A stretch of 8,160 nucleotides of DNA from Candidatus Merdimorpha stercoravium (GTDB lineage Bacteria; Bacteroidota; Bacteroidia; Flavobacteriales; UBA1820). Each line of letters begins with the position of its first letter. Position 1 is the first letter of the stretch. Positions 1 to 6,086 of this stretch are shown piece after piece. The DNA lies in assembly GCA_018715295.1 (NCBI GenBank), contig DVLY01000064.1, positions 1-8,160 of the forward strand. The letters are read 5' to 3'. The notes beneath the pieces were generated by a model. It searched no databases. It was given only the letters and a program-made list of their open reading frames with translations, and was not told where the DNA came from. The translations under genes and the position numbers were made by a program.

Positions 1-1
1 A

Positions 2-103
2 GTGCAGTTTACGGGATACGGATGGGGATTCCTTTACTCCAACATCCGGATGCTGTATCTGGACGACGTAGACAAAGTATTCCCCTACATGTTCAAACAC
101 TGA
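2..103 (+). CDS. C-terminal end of an unrecognised protein (5' truncated by the window)
   Basis: An open frame enters from the left edge and ends at TGA 101-103, giving 33 residues that finish in KVFPYMFKH. It is rich in aromatic residues (GYGWGF, then Y, Y, F, Y, F) with an acidic LDDVD stretch. The stop lies 11 bases before the ATG of the next gene, which is normal same-strand spacing, so this is probably the tail of a real gene in the same transcription unit. The fragment is too short for me to assign a family. The longer overlapping frame beginning at position 22 reads through this tail in another frame and is better explained as upstream read-through of the next gene. Confidence 0.55.
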   Translation: MQFTGYGWGFLYSNIRMLYLDDVDKVFPYMFKH

Positions 104-114
104 CGCCTTTCCTC

Positions 115-813
115 ATGAGTACCATCCGGAACATCGCGCTGCTGTCATTTTTTTACCTCCTCTGCACGACCGGAGTGCAGGCCCAGTCGAAAAACGCCCT
201 TTGGGTGGAATACTACCCGGACTTTCAGATCGGCGCCTGGCGCCTGACACCGGAAGTAAGCTACCGGAGCATCGACCTTTTTACCGACCAGGCAGGCGGG
301 CACACCTTTTACTTCCGCCCCACGGCCACCTATACCGTAAACCCTTACCTGTCCCTGGCCGGATCGCTGGCTTATTACGTATCGTGGGAAAACGCCACCG
401 CCAACAAACACGAATGGGTCATCTACCAGAACGCCGCGCTCAAGACGCCCTCGGTGGCCGGGTTTTCATTCGGGCTGAACGCCCGCCTGGAACAGATGTT
501 CGTCAAGACCTCTGCCGATCCCGACCACACCTTCGGGCTGCGCCTGCGCTGGACGCCGAAGCTGACCTACAAACTGCCCATAGACTCGCGCTGGGGATGG
601 GCTCTTTCGGGATTTGCCGAAACGTACAACTACCTCACCGCTTCGCGCACAGGGTATTTCCGCAATGCGCTCGACCTGGGAGCCGGGCTGACGTTCAAAC
701 CCCTCGAACGCCTCGAAGCGACCTTCGAATACCGTCGGCACCGCTCCTACCGCCCCGGGGAGGACAGCCAGGACAACCGCTTTCGGCTGATGATCCGCCA
801 CAAAATCCTGTAA
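115..813 (+). CDS. Secreted DUF2490-type beta-barrel-like protein
   Basis: The product is 232 residues from the ATG at 115. I chose this start because it opens directly onto a signal peptide: a basic MSTIRN start, a hydrophobic stretch at about residues 7-19, and a likely signal peptidase I site after VQA (residue 23). The mature chain starts with a W-x-E-Y-Y-P-D pattern and alternates aromatic or hydrophobic residues with polar ones in many short strands. It ends in a run of R/Y-rich strands (FEYRRHRS near 207-214, then FRLMIRHKIL). This pattern and length fit the DUF2490 family of outer-membrane barrel-like proteins common in Bacteroidota, whose function is unknown. A start at position 22 is unlikely because it would put 31 unrelated residues ahead of the signal peptide and overlap the upstream gene. 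Cys17 does not sit in a good lipobox, so a lipoprotein is less likely. The family call comes from pattern recall only. Confidence 0.8.
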   Translation: MSTIRNIALLSFFYLLCTTGVQAQSKNALWVEYYPDFQIGAWRLTPEVSYRSIDLFTDQAGGHTFYFRPTATYTVNPYLSLAGSLAYYVSWENATANKHEWVIYQNAALKTPSVAGFSFGLNARLEQMFVKTSADPDHTFGLRLRWTPKLTYKLPIDSRWGWALSGFAETYNYLTASRTGYFRNALDLGAGLTFKPLERLEATFEYRRHRSYRPGEDSQDNRFRLMIRHKIL

Positions 814-853
814 ACAAACCCCGTCCTCTGCCGGCGGGAGAACACACATCACT

Positions 854-879
854 TCTTCAAGACAACTCTTCAAGACAAC
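854..879 (+). repeat. Perfect 13-bp tandem duplication ahead of the ferredoxin gene
   Basis: The 13-mer TCTTCAAGACAAC occurs twice back to back (854-866 and 867-879) with no mismatch. It ends 12 bases before the ferredoxin ATG, within the 78-base gap after the DUF2490 gene. It is followed by an A-rich run directly before the ATG, which is the usual leader style in Bacteroidota. The likely origin is replication slippage; a protein-binding or RNA-level role is possible but nothing here shows one. Confidence 0.8.
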
Positions 880-891
880 ACCCAAAAAAAC

Positions 892-1074
892 ATGGAACTG
901 TACATCGACCCTGCCCTTTGCCCGCAAAACCATCCCTGTCCGCTGGTCGCACGCTGCCCGGCGGAAGCCATCTCGCAGGAAGGCGTCGGATTGCCGGTGA
1001 TCGATCCCGAAAAGTGCATCGGCTGCGAAGAATGCCTGCGCTCCTGCGGAAAACAAGCCGTTACCTATCGGTAA
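892..1074 (+). CDS. Small 4Fe-4S ferredoxin with an irregular first cysteine motif
   Basis: A 60-residue soluble protein with no signal peptide, probably a cytoplasmic electron carrier. The C-terminal half has a clear C-x2-C-x2-C-x3-C motif (Cys42, 45, 48, 52), though Gly rather than the usual Pro follows the last Cys. The N-terminal half has Cys10, Cys16 and Cys22-Pro with x5 spacings instead of C-x2-C-x2-C-x3-C-P. In ordinary dicluster ferredoxins the last Cys of each motif ligates the other motif's cluster, so Cys22 could complete the cluster made by Cys42/45/48, leaving Cys10, Cys16 and Cys52 for a second cluster that would lack one Cys ligand. One cluster is therefore well supported and the second is uncertain. 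It is preceded by an A-rich leader and no visible promoter, so it is probably co-transcribed with the DUF2490 gene. The redox partner is unknown. Confidence 0.85.
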   Translation: MELYIDPALCPQNHPCPLVARCPAEAISQEGVGLPVIDPEKCIGCEECLRSCGKQAVTYR

Positions 1075-1151
1075 ACCTTAAAAAAACAGGGCTCCCGTCA
1101 GGAGAAAGTACCCTCCCTGCAGTTTTACACTGAAGAGGTTATTTTTATAAA

Positions 1152-1167
1152 CCGACCTTCCTGTCGG
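1152..1167 (-). terminator. Weak candidate terminator between convergent genes
   Basis: CCGAC (1152-1156) and GTCGG (1163-1167) form a 5-bp stem with a 6-base loop in the gap between the ferredoxin and the CYTH gene, which converge. Read on the minus strand the stem is followed by TTTATAAAAAT, a broken T/A tract, so it would serve the CYTH transcript. The stem is short and the tract is not a clean T-run, so this is only a candidate. I see no clear terminator for the plus-strand genes here. Confidence 0.3.
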
Positions 1168-1183
1168 CCAATAAGGGGAAAAA

Positions 1184-1660
1184 CTACCTCCACTGCTTGT
1201 ACGGACAGGCGATCAGGGCCGAGTTGTAGTAACGCGGGTCGCCCGTTACTTCCTCGCCCAACCACTCCGGGCGCTCGAACGGCTCCTCCGGCCGGGAAAG
1301 TTCGATCTCGGCCAATACCAAGCCTTCGTTCTGTCCGTAAAAGACATCCACCGTGAAGTGCTGTCCGCTGCCCACCGGGACATCGTAGCGCGTCTTGTCG
1401 ATGATTCTCTCCCCGCACAGGGCGAGCAGCTCGCGGGCGTCCTCCACGGGGATTCCGTACTCCCATTCGCCCCGGCTCACCCCCGAGGGGTCGCTCGCTC
1501 CCTTGATGGTGAGAAACGCCTTTTCGCCCTTGATCCGCACGCGCACCGTCCGGGCGGGATCGGTGGAGAGATACCCTTGGGCGATCCGGGCGTGGCCGAC
1601 GGACGCCGGGAGGAAACCGTCGTTTTTTACCAAAAATTTGCGTTCGGTCTCGATGGCCAT
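1184..1660 (-). CDS. CYTH domain / triphosphate tunnel metalloenzyme family protein
   Basis: The product is 158 residues, a usual length for bacterial single-domain CYTH proteins. It starts MAIETERKFL, giving the family signature E-x-E-x-K at Glu4, Glu6 and Lys8, which binds metal and triphosphate. Further charged pairs typical of the tunnel follow: Arg40/Arg42, Lys53, Glu65/Glu67 (GEWEY), Lys89/Arg91, Asp105, and Glu118/Glu120 in an AEIEL strand near the end. Family members hydrolyse inorganic triphosphate or organic triphosphates such as thiamine triphosphate, and some are class IV adenylate cyclases; the substrate cannot be told from sequence. The signature at the N-terminus fixes the start. 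It lies 94 bases downstream of the nitroreductase gene on the same strand, a gap with no clear promoter or terminator, so co-transcription is possible but unproven. Confidence 0.9.
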   Translation of the reverse strand: MAIETERKFLVKNDGFLPASVGHARIAQGYLSTDPARTVRVRIKGEKAFLTIKGASDPSGVSRGEWEYGIPVEDARELLALCGERIIDKTRYDVPVGSGQHFTVDVFYGQNEGLVLAEIELSRPEEPFERPEWLGEEVTGDPRYYNSALIACPYKQWR

Positions 1661-1754
1661 TCTCTTTCAGTGCTGTTTTCTTGAAATGTCAAATTTCTCT
1701 CCGGTCGAGTGAGGCGTTTCGAGAGCATCCCGGTTACCGCCCCTCACGAAAGGG

Positions 1755-2348
1755 TTACTTGCGGAAATACCCCACCGGTTGATTGAGCATCGGGGTGCAA
1801 TCCTCGGGCAAGCCCAACGCCCGGGCCAGTGCCGGAGCGTCCATCGAAGCGCGGGGCACGGTAGCCAACCCGGCTGCGGCACAGAACAGCGAGATGTTTT
1901 GCGAGACGATCCCCGCATCCATCGCGCCCCAGGGCTCGTCGCCCGAACCGCGCGCCACCAGCAGCAGAACCACCGGAGCGTCCTTCATCGTGCGCAAGTC
2001 CTGGTCGGTTACCGGGACGAGCGTATTTTGCTTGTGGTCGAAGAAATAAGCGCCTTTCTCCAGGCAGACGTAAAGGTCGATGTCCTGCCGGTTCATGGCC
2101 GAAGGTGCGGTGCGCTTGCCCGACTCGGGGCGGTTGACACCGTTGGCGGCCCACAGCAGATCGGACAAATCCTGCTTGGAGAGCATCCGGGGCGAGAATT
2201 CCCGGGTGGACTTCCGCTGGGCGAAGGCCTGCATCATCGTCGCTTCCCGGGTCATGTCGGGTGCGGACAGCTGAATGGGTTCCAGGGATTGCGAACAGCC
2301 GACTACCAGCGAGCAGAGCAGGATCAGGGTCGAGAAAAGTGTTTTCAT
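1755..2348 (-). CDS. SagB/ThcOx-type nitroreductase family lipoprotein
   Basis: The product is 197 residues. Residues 1-17 are a signal sequence ending VVGC, a lipobox with Cys18 as the likely lipidated residue; SQ follows it rather than the K/D/E-rich signal that sends Bacteroidota lipoproteins to the cell surface, so a periplasm-facing location is likely. The rest is a nitroreductase fold of the SagB-like branch: an R-K-S-T-R-E-F block (Arg45-Phe51), LLWAANGVNR (64-73), RTAPSAMNRQ (79-88), and a C-terminal PVGYF. The R-x-S-x-R and P-S-A-x-N blocks are where this family contacts FMN. Cytoplasmic members oxidise thiazolines or reduce nitro compounds and quinones; the substrate of exported Bacteroidota members is not known to me. 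Export of an FMN enzyme means cofactor supply outside the cytoplasm must be explained. It starts 19 bases after the small membrane protein gene and is probably in the era transcript. Confidence 0.88.
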   Translation of the reverse strand: MKTLFSTLILLCSLVVGCSQSLEPIQLSAPDMTREATMMQAFAQRKSTREFSPRMLSKQDLSDLLWAANGVNRPESGKRTAPSAMNRQDIDLYVCLEKGAYFFDHKQNTLVPVTDQDLRTMKDAPVVLLLVARGSGDEPWGAMDAGIVSQNISLFCAAAGLATVPRASMDAPALARALGLPEDCTPMLNQPVGYFRK

Positions 2349-2367
2349 GGCGTATGAGTATTTGGGG

Positions 2368-2547
2368 TCAGTTCTTTTTTTCCCGTTTTCGTTCCACGGC
2401 GCGCAAGACCACCGCCAGGACGATCATCGCAAAGGCGACCAGTTTCATGTAATAGGCCTTCGGCTCGGGGATTTCGCCGAAATAGGCATAGGCGGCCAGG
2501 ATCACCGCACCCAAAGCCAAAGCTCTGTGAATAAGCGTTGTATTCAT
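2368..2547 (-). CDS. Small two-helix membrane protein, unrecognised
   Basis: A 59-residue frame runs from ATG (complement of 2545-2547) to TGA (complement of 2368-2370). It begins MNTTLIHR, has a hydrophobic segment at about residues 9-23, a short polar turn containing GEIPEPK, a second hydrophobic segment at about 34-49, and a highly basic tail (ERKREKKN). By the positive-inside rule both ends would face the cytoplasm with the turn outside. Its spacing supports a real gene: 24 bases after era and 19 bases before the nitroreductase lipoprotein, on the same strand, filling the gap almost exactly. An A-rich stretch precedes the ATG. I do not recognise a family. A role as membrane partner of the nitroreductase is speculation from adjacency. 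Confidence 0.75.
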   Translation of the reverse strand: MNTTLIHRALALGAVILAAYAYFGEIPEPKAYYMKLVAFAMIVLAVVLRAVERKREKKN

Positions 2548-2571
2548 TTTTATCTATGGTATCTCAATAAA

Positions 2572-3462
2572 TCAATGCAAGTACCCGTAGCGGCGCAGCT
2601 TGCGTTGGTTGCCCCGCCAGTCGTCGTCCACCTTGACCACCAGTTCGAGGAAGGCCTTCTTGCCGAAAAAGCGTTCGATGTCCATCCGCGCCTGCGTACC
2701 GGTCTTCTTGAGGGCCTCGCCCCGATGTCCGATCAGGATACCCCGCTGGCTCTCGCGCTCCACGTACACGATGGCACGGATGCGGATCAGGGAAGTGTCC
2801 TCGACAAACTCCTCGACCACCACCTCGACCGAATAAGGCACCTCCTTGCGGTAGTTGAGCAGGATCTTCTGCCGGATGATCTCGCTGACGAAAAAGCGCT
2901 CCGGCCGATCGGTCAAAGCATCCTCCGGGTAGTACGAAGGACCCTCGGGCAAGAGGGCGACGATGCGCTCCAGGAGGTTGTCCGTATTGAAACGCTCGGT
3001 AGCCGACACGGGAACGACCTCCGCCCGGGGCAAACGCGCCTGCCAGTATTCGACCGCCGCTTCGAGCGTACGCTGGTCGATCGTATCGATCTTGTTGATC
3101 ACCAAAAGGACGGGGACTTTCGCGTTTTCGATCCGGTGGAAGAACGTCTCGTCCTTGAGTTCCTTCAATCCCGGTTCGACCATGTAAAGCAGGACGTCGG
3201 CGTCCTCGAAGGCTTCCGCGACGAATTCCATCATCGACTCCTGCAGCTTGTACGCCGGGCGGATGATCCCCGGAGTGTCCGAAAAGACGATCTGGTAATC
3301 CTCGCTCGAAACAATGCCCAGGATGCGGTGCCGGGTGGTCTGCGCCTTGGACGTGATGATGGACAAATCGCGCCCTACCAACACGTTGAGCAGCGTCGAT
3401 TTGCCCACATTCGGGTTGCCGACGATATTGACGAAACCCGACTTGTGCGTTTTTTTCTCCAT
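2572..3462 (-). CDS. era: GTPase Era, 16S rRNA-binding ribosome assembly factor
   Basis: The 296-residue product has the usual Era length and both domains. The GTPase domain has G1 GNPNVGKS (15-22), a G2 Thr around 42-43 in QTTRHR, G3 DTPG (62-65), G4 NKID (123-126) and G5 SAT (153-155). The C-terminal KH domain, about 205-290, has its GxxG loop as GHRG (245-248) followed by EALKK. Era binds the 3' end region of 16S rRNA and helps mature the 30S subunit, acting in the cytoplasm and at the membrane. I chose the start at 3462 (MEKKTHKSGFVNIVG) because it gives the family length; a frame open to 3606 would add 48 residues translated from the intergenic tandem repeat. A Bacteroidota-type promoter ends only 5 bases before this ATG, so the transcript may have almost no leader. 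Probably the first gene of a unit with the small membrane protein and the nitroreductase. Confidence 0.97.
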   Translation of the reverse strand: MEKKTHKSGFVNIVGNPNVGKSTLLNVLVGRDLSIITSKAQTTRHRILGIVSSEDYQIVFSDTPGIIRPAYKLQESMMEFVAEAFEDADVLLYMVEPGLKELKDETFFHRIENAKVPVLLVINKIDTIDQRTLEAAVEYWQARLPRAEVVPVSATERFNTDNLLERIVALLPEGPSYYPEDALTDRPERFFVSEIIRQKILLNYRKEVPYSVEVVVEEFVEDTSLIRIRAIVYVERESQRGILIGHRGEALKKTGTQARMDIERFFGKKAFLELVVKVDDDWRGNQRKLRRYGYLH

Positions 3463-3467
3463 ATGGG

Positions 3468-3498
3468 CAAATGTAGTGAAAGGCGAGCGCAGCGGCAA
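3468..3498 (-). promoter_or_regulatory. Bacteroidota-type promoter for era, inside repeat copy 1
   Basis: On the minus strand TTG (3498-3496) is followed by 20 bases and then TACATTTG (3475-3468), a match to the Bacteroidota sigma-ABfr pattern of TTG at -33 and TAnnTTTG at -7. Five bases (CCCAT) separate the last G from the era ATG, so transcription would begin at or within a few bases of the start codon. The equivalent place in repeat copy 2 reads TACATTTC and has lost the TTG. Confidence 0.6.
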
Positions 3499-3650
3499 GG
3501 GGGAAAACGGAGTTTTCATCCGAAGCCGATGCCGAGCCGCCTCCTGCATGATGGAAATGTAGTGAAAGGCGAGCGCAGCGGCCGTGGGGGAAAACGGAGT
3601 TTTCATCCGAAGCCGATGCCGAGCCGCCTCCTACATTATGGAAATGTAGT
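3469..3650. repeat. 86/87-bp tandem repeat, two full copies plus a short third
   Basis: This fills much of the 306-base gap between era and the oxidoreductase gene. Copy 1 is 3469-3554 (86 bp), copy 2 is 3555-3641 (87 bp), and the first 9 bases of a third copy (AAATGTAGT) are at 3642-3650. The two full copies differ only at CAA versus CCGT (3496-3498 versus 3582-3585) and at two positions near the right end (CTGCATGATGG versus CTACATTATGG). Each contains a perfect inverted repeat GAAAAC-GGA-GTTTTC that could form a hairpin. No gene is seen in it; short frames across it encode the repeated peptide MKTPFSP and are not convincing. It is not an insertion sequence, having no transposase or terminal inverted repeats. 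I suspect a dispersed intergenic family, but that needs the rest of the genome. Confidence 0.9.
3631..3649. repeat. 7-bp inverted repeat at the end of repeat copy 2
   Basis: CTACATT (3631-3637) and AATGTAG (3643-3649) are perfect inverted copies around the 5-base spacer ATGGA. At the corresponding junction of copies 1 and 2 the left arm is degenerate (CTGCATG), so the palindrome is complete only here. It could be a small operator-like site or a trace of how the repeat ended. Nothing links it to a known regulator. Confidence 0.5.
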
Positions 3651-3702
3651 AAAATCCCCTTCTGTTTTTATCCTGTCCGGAGTGCTTTTTTGCCCGCCAC
3701 CG

Positions 3703-3733
3703 GTGCGAAATCGCGGCATTATTCATAACTTTG
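3703..3733 (+). promoter_or_regulatory. Candidate promoter for the oxidoreductase-rimO operon
   Basis: TAACTTTG at 3726-3733 matches the Bacteroidota -7 consensus TAnnTTTG exactly. The -33 position, 20 bases upstream, reads GTG (3703-3705) rather than TTG, so that element is imperfect. Transcription would start around 3738-3740, leaving a leader of about 30 bases before the ATG at 3769. It is divergent from the era promoter, with the tandem repeat between the two. Confidence 0.5.
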
Positions 3734-3768
3734 CAGACTATGTACAACCCCTTAACGCGAAACGAATC

Positions 3769-4779
3769 ATGTTGAAAGTAGGTCTGCTCGGTGCCGGTCA
3801 TCTGGGAAAGATACACCTGCGGCTGCTCGCCGCCTCGCCCCATTACGAATTGGTCGGATTCTACGATCCCGACCCCGCCAATGCCGCCGCAGTCGAGATG
3901 GAAAGCGGCGTGAAAGCCTTTCCGGACATGGACAGCCTGCTCGACGCCGTGGAGGTAGCCGACATCGTTACCCCCACCCTGTACCACTACGAATGTGCCT
4001 GCAAAGCCATCGAGAAAGGCTGCCACGTATTTCTCGAAAAACCCGTTACCACCACCCTGGAGCAAGCCGAAGACCTGATCCGCCGCCTGCACGAAAAGGG
4101 GCTCAAAGGTCAGGTAGGCCACGTGGAACGGTTCAACCCGGCTTTTACCGCCGTCCGCCCCTATATCCAGCGCCCGGCCTTTATCGAAGCGCACCGCCTG
4201 GCCGAATTCAACCCCCGGGGCACCGACGTACCGGTGGTGCTCGACCTGATGATCCACGACCTCGACGCCATCCTCACCCTGGTCGATTCGCCGGTGCGCA
4301 GCCTGACGGCCAGCGGAGCCTGCGTGATCGACACCACGCCCGACATCGCCAACGCCCGCATCGAGTTTGAAAACGGCTGCGTAGCCAACGTTACCTCCAG
4401 CCGCATCTCGATGAAGAACATGCGCAAGACCCGCATCTTCCAGCAGGATGCGTACATCACCATCGACTTCCTGAAAAAAGAATCCGAAATCCTGCGCATC
4501 CACGACGCTCCCGCCGATCCGGACCCGTATGCCCTGATCCTGACCAACGCCCAGGGAGTGAGCAAGCAGATCGCTTTCGAGAAACCCGACGTACAGGCCA
4601 ACAACGCCATCCTCGACGAATTGAATTCCTTTGCCCGCGCCATCGAAAACGGCACCACCCCGCCCGTTACCCTCCGACAGGGAGCCGATGCGCTGAAAGT
4701 GGCTCTGGAGATCGTCCGCGACATCGAGCAGCACGCCGAACGCGTGAAAGCCGCCCGGCAAAACACCTCCGAACGATGA
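3769..4779 (+). CDS. Gfo/Idh/MocA family NAD(P)-dependent oxidoreductase
   Basis: The product is 336 residues. The N-terminal Rossmann domain opens MLKVGLLGAGHLG with the dinucleotide-binding GAGHLG (8-13). Glu90-Lys91-Pro92 is the family EKP motif, whose Lys contacts cofactor and substrate. VGHVERFNPA (116-125) follows, and IHDLD (162-166) supplies the likely catalytic His163. The C-terminal part is the usual alpha/beta substrate domain. Members oxidise or reduce hydroxyl groups on sugars, often nucleotide sugars; the GHVERFNP and MIHDLD blocks resemble the UDP-GlcNAc 3-dehydrogenase/WlbA branch, but I cannot fix the substrate. I chose ATG 3769 because it begins the first strand of the fold and follows a promoter; the frame stays open far upstream, antisense to era, which is read-through. 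The last codons overlap rimO (ATGA), suggesting translational coupling. Confidence 0.93.
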   Translation: MLKVGLLGAGHLGKIHLRLLAASPHYELVGFYDPDPANAAAVEMESGVKAFPDMDSLLDAVEVADIVTPTLYHYECACKAIEKGCHVFLEKPVTTTLEQAEDLIRRLHEKGLKGQVGHVERFNPAFTAVRPYIQRPAFIEAHRLAEFNPRGTDVPVVLDLMIHDLDAILTLVDSPVRSLTASGACVIDTTPDIANARIEFENGCVANVTSSRISMKNMRKTRIFQQDAYITIDFLKKESEILRIHDAPADPDPYALILTNAQGVSKQIAFEKPDVQANNAILDELNSFARAIENGTTPPVTLRQGADALKVALEIVRDIEQHAERVKAARQNTSER

Positions 4780-6086
4780 AAACAACGACCAAAAACACCC
4801 CTCCCTCCCGCATCAACATCATCACCCTGGGCTGCTCGAAAAACACGTGCGACTCGGAAGCGCTCGCCGGACAACTCGCCGGCCAAGGCTTGTCCGTAGC
4901 CCACGAAGGGCCGGGGGAGATCGTGGTGATCAACACCTGCGGCTTTATCGGCGACGCCAAGGAACAGTCCATCGGCGTGATCCTCGAACAGGCCGAGCGC
5001 AAACGCCGGGGCGAAATCCAACGCCTGTACGTTACCGGCTGCCTGGTACAGCGCTATCAGGAGGAACTCGCCGCCGAGCTGCCCGAAGTGGACGGGTTTT
5101 ACAACTTCTCCCAGCTCCGCGAGCTGCTCGCCGCCCTGGGTGCCGACTACCGCACCTCCCTGGTGGGCGAGCGCCTCTTGTCCACTCCCTCGCACTACGC
5201 CTACCTGAAAATCTCGGAAGGCTGCGACCGCTCCTGCTCCTATTGCGCCATCCCGATGATCCGGGGCCGGCACATCTCCGTACCGATGGAGGATCTGGTG
5301 GCCCAAGCCGAAAAATTGGCCCAAGGAGGAGTGAAGGAACTTATCCTCATCGCCCAGGACCTGACCTATTACGGGATAGACCTCTACGGAAAACGCTGCC
5401 TGGCCGAGCTCATCCGCCGTCTGGCCCGGATCGACGGCATCCGCTGGATCCGCCTGCACTACGCCTACCCCAACGGCTTCCCGGAAGACGTTCTGGAGGT
5501 CATGGCCACCGAGCCCAAAGTGTGCAAATACCTGGACATTCCCCTGCAACATATCTCCGACCGTATTCTTCGCTCGATGAAGCGCGGTTCGACCCGGCAG
5601 GAGATCGACGCGCTGTTGAGCCGCATCCGGGAAAAGGTACCCGGCATCGCCCTGCGTACGACCCTGATCGTGGGCTATCCGGGAGAAACGCTGGAGGAAT
5701 TCGATGAACTCAAGGCCTGGGTTTCGGCCCAGCGATTCGACCGCCTGGGCTGTTTCGCATACAGCGAGGAGGAAGGCACCGCCGCCGCCCGCCTGGAGGA
5801 CGACGTGCCGCCCGAGGAGAAACAACGCCGCGTGGAGGAACTGATGGAGCTGCAAAAACAGATCTCCTACGAAAACAACCAGGCGCGCGTGGGACAAACG
5901 CTGAACGTACTGATCGACAGTTGCAACGAAAACGTCTTCATGGGCCGCACCGAATACGACTCGCCCGAAGTGGACAACGACGTGTTCATCGACCGGGAAA
6001 AATGGCGCGTACCGGTGGGCGATTTCGTCAAGGTGAACGTTACCTCGGCCGGACTGTACGACCTGTTCGGCATACCGGTGCCCTGA
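4776..6086 (+). CDS. rimO: Ribosomal protein S12 (Asp) methylthiotransferase RimO
   Basis: This 436-residue radical SAM enzyme adds a methylthio group to the conserved aspartate of ribosomal protein S12, using SAM and two 4Fe-4S clusters. The N-terminal UPF0004 domain carries Cys20 (LGCSKN), Cys55 (NTCGF) and Cys89 (TGCL), the ligands of the auxiliary cluster. The radical SAM motif is Cys150-x3-Cys154-x2-Cys157 (EGCDRSCSYC), followed by AIPMIRGRH. YLDIPLQH lies mid-domain, and the last ~65 residues form a TRAM domain (from about QARVGQTLNV). The length and the LGCSKN-type N-terminus fit RimO better than the tRNA enzyme MiaB. The extra Cys25 in LGCSKNTC is a minor variation. The start codon overlaps the oxidoreductase stop by four bases (ATGA). 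Confidence 0.95.
   Translation: MKTTTKNTPPSRINIITLGCSKNTCDSEALAGQLAGQGLSVAHEGPGEIVVINTCGFIGDAKEQSIGVILEQAERKRRGEIQRLYVTGCLVQRYQEELAAELPEVDGFYNFSQLRELLAALGADYRTSLVGERLLSTPSHYAYLKISEGCDRSCSYCAIPMIRGRHISVPMEDLVAQAEKLAQGGVKELILIAQDLTYYGIDLYGKRCLAELIRRLARIDGIRWIRLHYAYPNGFPEDVLEVMATEPKVCKYLDIPLQHISDRILRSMKRGSTRQEIDALLSRIREKVPGIALRTTLIVGYPGETLEEFDELKAWVSAQRFDRLGCFAYSEEEGTAAARLEDDVPPEEKQRRVEELMELQKQISYENNQARVGQTLNVLIDSCNENVFMGRTEYDSPEVDNDVFIDREKWRVPVGDFVKVNVTSAGLYDLFGIPVP

Noticed and set aside
1709..1747. Inverted GTGAGG / CCTCAC arms between the nitroreductase and CYTH genes as a terminator
   Set aside because: The stem is only 6 bp around a 27-base interior and no T-tract follows on either strand.
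3463..3606. A 48-residue N-terminal extension of Era (open frame back to 3606)
   Set aside because: The added residues are translated from the tandem repeat (MKTPFSP appears twice), and the shorter start gives the normal Era length and the usual N-terminus before the G1 motif.
3469..3650. The tandem repeat as a CRISPR array or insertion sequence
   Set aside because: The units abut with no spacers and number only two plus a fragment; there is no transposase, no terminal inverted repeat and no target-site duplication.
2275..3768. A plus-strand frame of about 500 residues running into the oxidoreductase, as a possible fusion protein
   Set aside because: It lies antisense to era and the small membrane protein gene and matches no fold; the Rossmann motif begins exactly at ATG 3769 just after a promoter.
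4161..5897. A long minus-strand open frame of 578 residues opposite the oxidoreductase and rimO
   Set aside because: Long antisense frames are expected in GC-rich coding DNA. The plus-strand genes have intact catalytic motifs and the antisense product has none.
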